This document shows, one piece after another, positions 61,178 to 64,000 of a stretch of DNA of 64,000 nucleotides; positions within the stretch are counted from its first letter, which is position 1, and each line of letters begins with the position of its first letter. Made by a program: the position numbers and the translations under genes. The notes beneath the pieces are model-generated. The model was not told the DNA's origin and ran no database searches. It saw only the letters and a list, made by a program, of their open reading frames with translations. The stretch covers positions 62,001 through 126,000 of the forward strand of contig NZ_VWRN01000027.1 in assembly GCF_008632125.1 (NCBI RefSeq), in the 5' to 3' direction. Origin of the DNA: Cupriavidus cauae. GTDB lineage: Bacteria; Pseudomonadota; Gammaproteobacteria; Burkholderiales; Burkholderiaceae.

Positions 61178-61951
61178 ATGGCTGATACCTTCGACCTGAA
61201 GAAAGACGAGCTGATCGCCCGCGCACAGGGCGAGATGCAAACCCGGCTGACCGTGCCGGAACGATCGCTGCGCGAAAAGGTGGCGCTGACCTGCCGCATC
61301 CTGTTCGACGGCGGCCACGATTCCGGCCTTGCCGGCCAGATCACGGCTCGGGCGGACGCACCCGGCCGCTACTACACGCAGCAGCTGGGGCTCGGCTTCG
61401 ACGAGATCACCGCGGAAAACCTGCTGCTGGTCGACGAAGACCTGCGTGTGCTCGAGGGCGGCGGCATGGCCAATCCCGCCAACCGCTTTCACTCGTGGAT
61501 CTATCGCGCGCGGCCGGACGTCAACTGCATCATCCACACGCATCCGTTCCACGCGGCCACGCTGTCGATGCTGGAAGTCCCGTTGACGGTGTCGCATATG
61601 GATACGTGCGTGCTGTATGGCGATTGCGCGTTCCTGGAGAAATGGCCGGGCGTGCCGGTCGGCAACGAGGAAGGCGAAATCATTTCGGCGGCGCTGGGCG
61701 ACAAGCGCGCGATCCTGCTGGCCCACCACGGCCTGCTGATCGCGGCCACCTCGGTCGAGGAGGCCTGCGTGATGGCGCTGCTGTTCGAGCGCGCGGCCCG
61801 CATGCAACTGGCCGCGATGGCGGCCGGCACCATCAAGCCGCTGCCCGAGGCGCTGGCCACGGAGGCGCACGACTGGATCCTGACGCCGCGCCGCTCGCAG
61901 CTGACGTTCGAGTACTACGCCCGCCGGACGCTGGCGGCGGCACGCGGCTGA
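61178..61951 (+). CDS. Class II aldolase/adducin-family protein
   Basis: A 257-residue zinc-dependent class II aldolase-like enzyme. The metal histidines lie in IIHTHPFHAA, with a further histidine in LLAHHGLLIA, and LAGQITARAD is the phosphate/carboxylate loop segment. Family members cleave or decarboxylate sugar phosphates and hydroxy acids; adducin-like members in Bug-linked operons often act on hydroxylated carboxylates. CGGAG before ATG 61178. Paired with the Bug receptor under the XRE-cupin regulator. Confidence 0.9.
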   Translation: MADTFDLKKDELIARAQGEMQTRLTVPERSLREKVALTCRILFDGGHDSGLAGQITARADAPGRYYTQQLGLGFDEITAENLLLVDEDLRVLEGGGMANPANRFHSWIYRARPDVNCIIHTHPFHAATLSMLEVPLTVSHMDTCVLYGDCAFLEKWPGVPVGNEEGEIISAALGDKRAILLAHHGLLIAATSVEEACVMALLFERAARMQLAAMAAGTIKPLPEALATEAHDWILTPRRSQLTFEYYARRTLAAARG

Positions 61952-61963
61952 GTGGTGGCGCCT

Positions 61964-62025
61964 GGCGTCCGGCGTCCGGCGTCCGGCGTCAGCCGTCAGC
62001 CGTCAGTCAGGCGTCAGGCGTCTGC
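61964..62025. repeat. 7-bp tandem repeat, about 8-9 copies
   Basis: GGCGTCC x3, GGCGTCA, GCCGTCA x2, then GTCAGGCGTCAGGCGTC with shifted phase. It begins 13 bases after the stop of the aldolase gene, before the convergent methyltransferase stop. Confidence 0.9.
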
Positions 62026-62057
62026 CGTCTCGCGCCTGGCGCCTCCACGACGCCAGG

Positions 62058-62948
62058 CTATCGCGCTTCCCCCACGCTGGCGCACAGCACCCGCAGGCCC
62101 CCGCCGGCGGTCTGCAGGCCGTCCTTGCGGCGAGGGAAATAGCGCGCATTCAGCGCCGGCGCGTCGAGATCCGTCACCTCGGTAAAGCCCATGGCGGTCA
62201 GCCGTTGCACCAGTTGTTCCGGCACAAACTCCGACAGCCAGGGCTCGCCCAGCGCGGCCACCTGCTCGGCCATATGCGCCGCCATCACGCGCTCGAATGG
62301 CGGCAGCACGCCGGCATCGACGCGGTAGTCGAACACGATGCGCGTGCCCGCCGGCAGGCTGGCGACATGGCGCAACGTGCTTTCGATCGCGGAGTCCGTC
62401 AGATACGGCGTCACGCCAAGCCATACGAAGCAGGCGGGCCGGTCGCGGCGAAAGCCCGCTCGCTCCAGCACGCCCTGCAGCGATGCATGCTGAAGGTCGG
62501 CCGGCACGGCGGTCACACCGTCGGGCATGCTCAGCCCGGCCTGCCGCATCAGGTCTCGCTTCCACGCCTGCGTGGCGGGATGGTCGACCTCGAATACGCG
62601 CATGCCGTCATCCGCCGCGGGCACGCGCCACGCCAGCGTATCCAGGCCCGCGCCGAGCACCACGCATTGGCGCACGCCGGCGCGAACGGCCTCGGCCAGC
62701 TCGGCATCGGCGACCATCGCGCGCGCCACCACCGCGGCGCGCATCGGGCGCGCCATCGGGTCGTTATGGCGATAGGGATCGTCCCGCACGGCGCGTTCGA
62801 GTTCGGGGCCAAGAATTGGCAAGGCAATGGGATCGGGCAGCACGAGCGGATCGTCGAGCAACTGGTGAACGGCGCGCGCAATGGCCATCATCAGCGCTGT
62901 CGTGCTGGGCCGGCCCTGGGCCAGCGCGGTGGTGTCGGTGTGGGACAT
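62058..62948 (-). CDS. SAM-dependent methyltransferase (TIGR00027 / leucine-carboxyl-methyltransferase-like)
   Basis: A 296-residue class I methyltransferase of the LCM-like bacterial branch: VVLGAGLDTLAWR (SAM loop, about 96-108), FEVDHPATQAWK (acid loop), and FVWLGVTPYLTDSAIESTL. The natural substrate of this branch is not established; some members act on natural-product acids. Starts at ATG 62948 (MSHTDTTALAQGRPS). Transcribed after the MerR gene in the same direction, 106 bases apart. Confidence 0.9.
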   Translation of the reverse strand: MSHTDTTALAQGRPSTTALMMAIARAVHQLLDDPLVLPDPIALPILGPELERAVRDDPYRHNDPMARPMRAAVVARAMVADAELAEAVRAGVRQCVVLGAGLDTLAWRVPAADDGMRVFEVDHPATQAWKRDLMRQAGLSMPDGVTAVPADLQHASLQGVLERAGFRRDRPACFVWLGVTPYLTDSAIESTLRHVASLPAGTRIVFDYRVDAGVLPPFERVMAAHMAEQVAALGEPWLSEFVPEQLVQRLTAMGFTEVTDLDAPALNARYFPRRKDGLQTAGGGLRVLCASVGEAR

Positions 62949-63054
62949 GGCGGTCTCCTGCTGCGAAAGCGGGGCAGCATAGACCCTGACGTGGACGTCA
63001 GGGTCAACCCCCCGCGCGTGCCGGTTCCCGCCATGTCACGGCGTGACCCGATCG

Positions 63055-64000
63055 TCAGCGCCGCCGCGGCGGCGCCTTACCGGCGTGCGTGCGCACCGCC
63101 TCGACAAACTCGCGCACGCCGGGATCGACCATGTGCCCGACCTGCAGCAGCGGCTCGTCGCGATAGGCCTTCAGCAGCTTGTCGCGCAGCCCTGCATCGT
63201 GGCCCACCATACGGTCGACCAAGGCATCCCAATCGCGCAACAGCGTGCGGCTCGCCGCCGCGGAAGGATCGGTGCCAGCCGCGATCAGCGCACGGGCGCG
63301 CTGCGCCAGCGCCCGCCATTCGGGTTCGAGCCGTTTGTCGAGCCGCGCCAGTTCGTCCGGCGACAGGTGCCGCAGCCACGCCGCCATGCGCAGTTCGACG
63401 GCCGCCTCCATATAGCGGACCATCGCCGCGTCGATGCCGCCAAAGCCCTGTTGCGCGGCCTGCTTGATCATCTCGCCCCAACGGATGGCCCGTGCCATGT
63501 CGCCCTGCATCCAGCGCATGGCCAGATGCATCCAGCGAGCCGCCAGCGCCTGCGTGCCGATCGCATCCGCGGGCCATTGCCCGGCCATCGCCTCGCGGAT
63601 CTCGTCCAGCAGTGGCTGCCATTCCGCCTCGGTGGCGATCCAGTCGCGGAAGATCGTTTCGAGCTCCGCCTCGCTGAAGTACTCGCGATAGGCCCGCATC
63701 TGGCGCAGGGCCGCAAGCCAGTGCTCGATCTCGGGCTCGCCGCCCGCGGCCAGCACCGTCTGCAGCAGCACCAGACGGCCACGCAGTTCGGTCGCCCGGG
63801 CAATCTCGCGATCGAGCGCCTCGATCTGCTGCGTGACGATGCGATGCCGCGGCGGCCCCTCGCCCGCCAGCAGCGCGCCGATGGCGGCCAGCGACAGGCC
63901 GGACTGGCGCAAGACCTGGATCGCATGCAGCCGCGCCACGTCGTCGCGGTTGTAGAGGCGATAGCCCGCGGCCGAACGCCCGGAAGGCTTGAGCAGGCCG
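63055..64000 (-). CDS. MerR-family regulator with TipAS-type ligand domain (5' end outside window)
   Basis: The 5' end is cut by the window edge. The visible part starts GLLKPSGRSAAGYRLYNRDDV, the second half of a MerR winged helix, followed by the dimerisation coiled coil (RIVTQQIEALDREIARATEL) and an all-helical C-terminal domain of about 170 residues resembling the drug-binding TipAS domain (EWQPLLDEIREAMAGQWPAD). Activates genes in response to an antibiotic-like ligand. The methyltransferase gene downstream may be in its regulon. Confidence 0.88.
   Translation of the reverse strand, partial: GLLKPSGRSAAGYRLYNRDDVARLHAIQVLRQSGLSLAAIGALLAGEGPPRHRIVTQQIEALDREIARATELRGRLVLLQTVLAAGGEPEIEHWLAALRQMRAYREYFSEAELETIFRDWIATEAEWQPLLDEIREAMAGQWPADAIGTQALAARWMHLAMRWMQGDMARAIRWGEMIKQAAQQGFGGIDAAMVRYMEAAVELRMAAWLRHLSPDELARLDKRLEPEWRALAQRARALIAAGTDPSAAASRTLLRDWDALVDRMVGHDAGLRDKLLKAYRDEPLLQVGHMVDPGVREFVEAVRTHAGKAPPRRR

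Overview
The window is a GC-rich stretch of a bacterial chromosome, most like a member of the Burkholderiaceae (Cupriavidus, Ralstonia or Burkholderia-type). This is inferred from the gene content: a Bug-type periplasmic solute receptor, a Bordetella/Burkholderia-type H-NS protein, a trimeric Gram-negative porin, DUF2917 and DUF3820 proteins, a CeoAB/BpeEF-type efflux operon headed by a lipase-like gene, and six LysR regulators. No rRNA, integrase, transposase, CRISPR array or phage gene is visible. It reads as core plus niche-adaptive chromosome rather than a mobile island.

Layout. 0-8.3 kb: end of an AraC regulator, an Rrf2 repressor overlapping a thioredoxin-reductase-like flavoprotein, a YHCH-motif secreted protein, a GNAT acetyltransferase, a LuxR-type response regulator with a hybrid histidine kinase, a VOC protein, a serine hydrolase and a LysR gene. 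8.3-15.5 kb: a flavodoxin-like reductase, a second and paralogous response regulator/hybrid kinase pair followed by an aldehyde dehydrogenase, then pssA and two small membrane proteins. 15.5-21.3 kb: tRNA-Glu and tRNA-Asp, a GFA protein, and a glycosyltransferase/glycogen-debranching-type pair behind a structured leader, then an OsmC-like protein and an M23 peptidase. 21.4-27.5 kb: an ATPase, two LysR genes, an MFS exporter, a cation diffusion facilitator and a short-chain dehydrogenase.

27.6-36.2 kb is a complete RND efflux operon read leftward (lipase-like, adaptor, pump, outer-membrane channel) with a divergent LysR regulator. 36.3-39.8 kb holds a Phd/VapC pair and a stress cluster of DUF2795, an unknown protein and two ferritin-like proteins. 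40-48 kb has an M20 carboxypeptidase, a GlxA-like AraC regulator, a triple-BON protein, OsmC, a porin and LysR genes. 48-51.5 kb has DUF2917, H-NS, a lipoamide-dehydrogenase-like protein and a peroxiredoxin-glutaredoxin fusion. 51.6-58 kb has an M16 peptidase, a Tat-exported PhoD phosphatase and an anchored hydrolase. 58.4-64 kb has a D-amino-acid-type aminotransferase, an XRE-cupin regulator divergent from a Bug receptor and class II aldolase, a TIGR00027 methyltransferase and a MerR/TipAS regulator.

The most unusual signals are: (1) some seventeen unrelated short tandem arrays, most lying at or just beyond a stop codon; (2) a lipase-like protein at the head of the efflux operon whose nucleophile serine is glutamate; (3) a leader with four mutually complementary arms before the glycosyltransferase operon; (4) a stress cluster with a six-helix ferritin-like protein; (5) nested palindromes between the XRE-cupin regulator and the Bug operon; and (6) two response regulator/hybrid kinase pairs of the same architecture within 9 kb.
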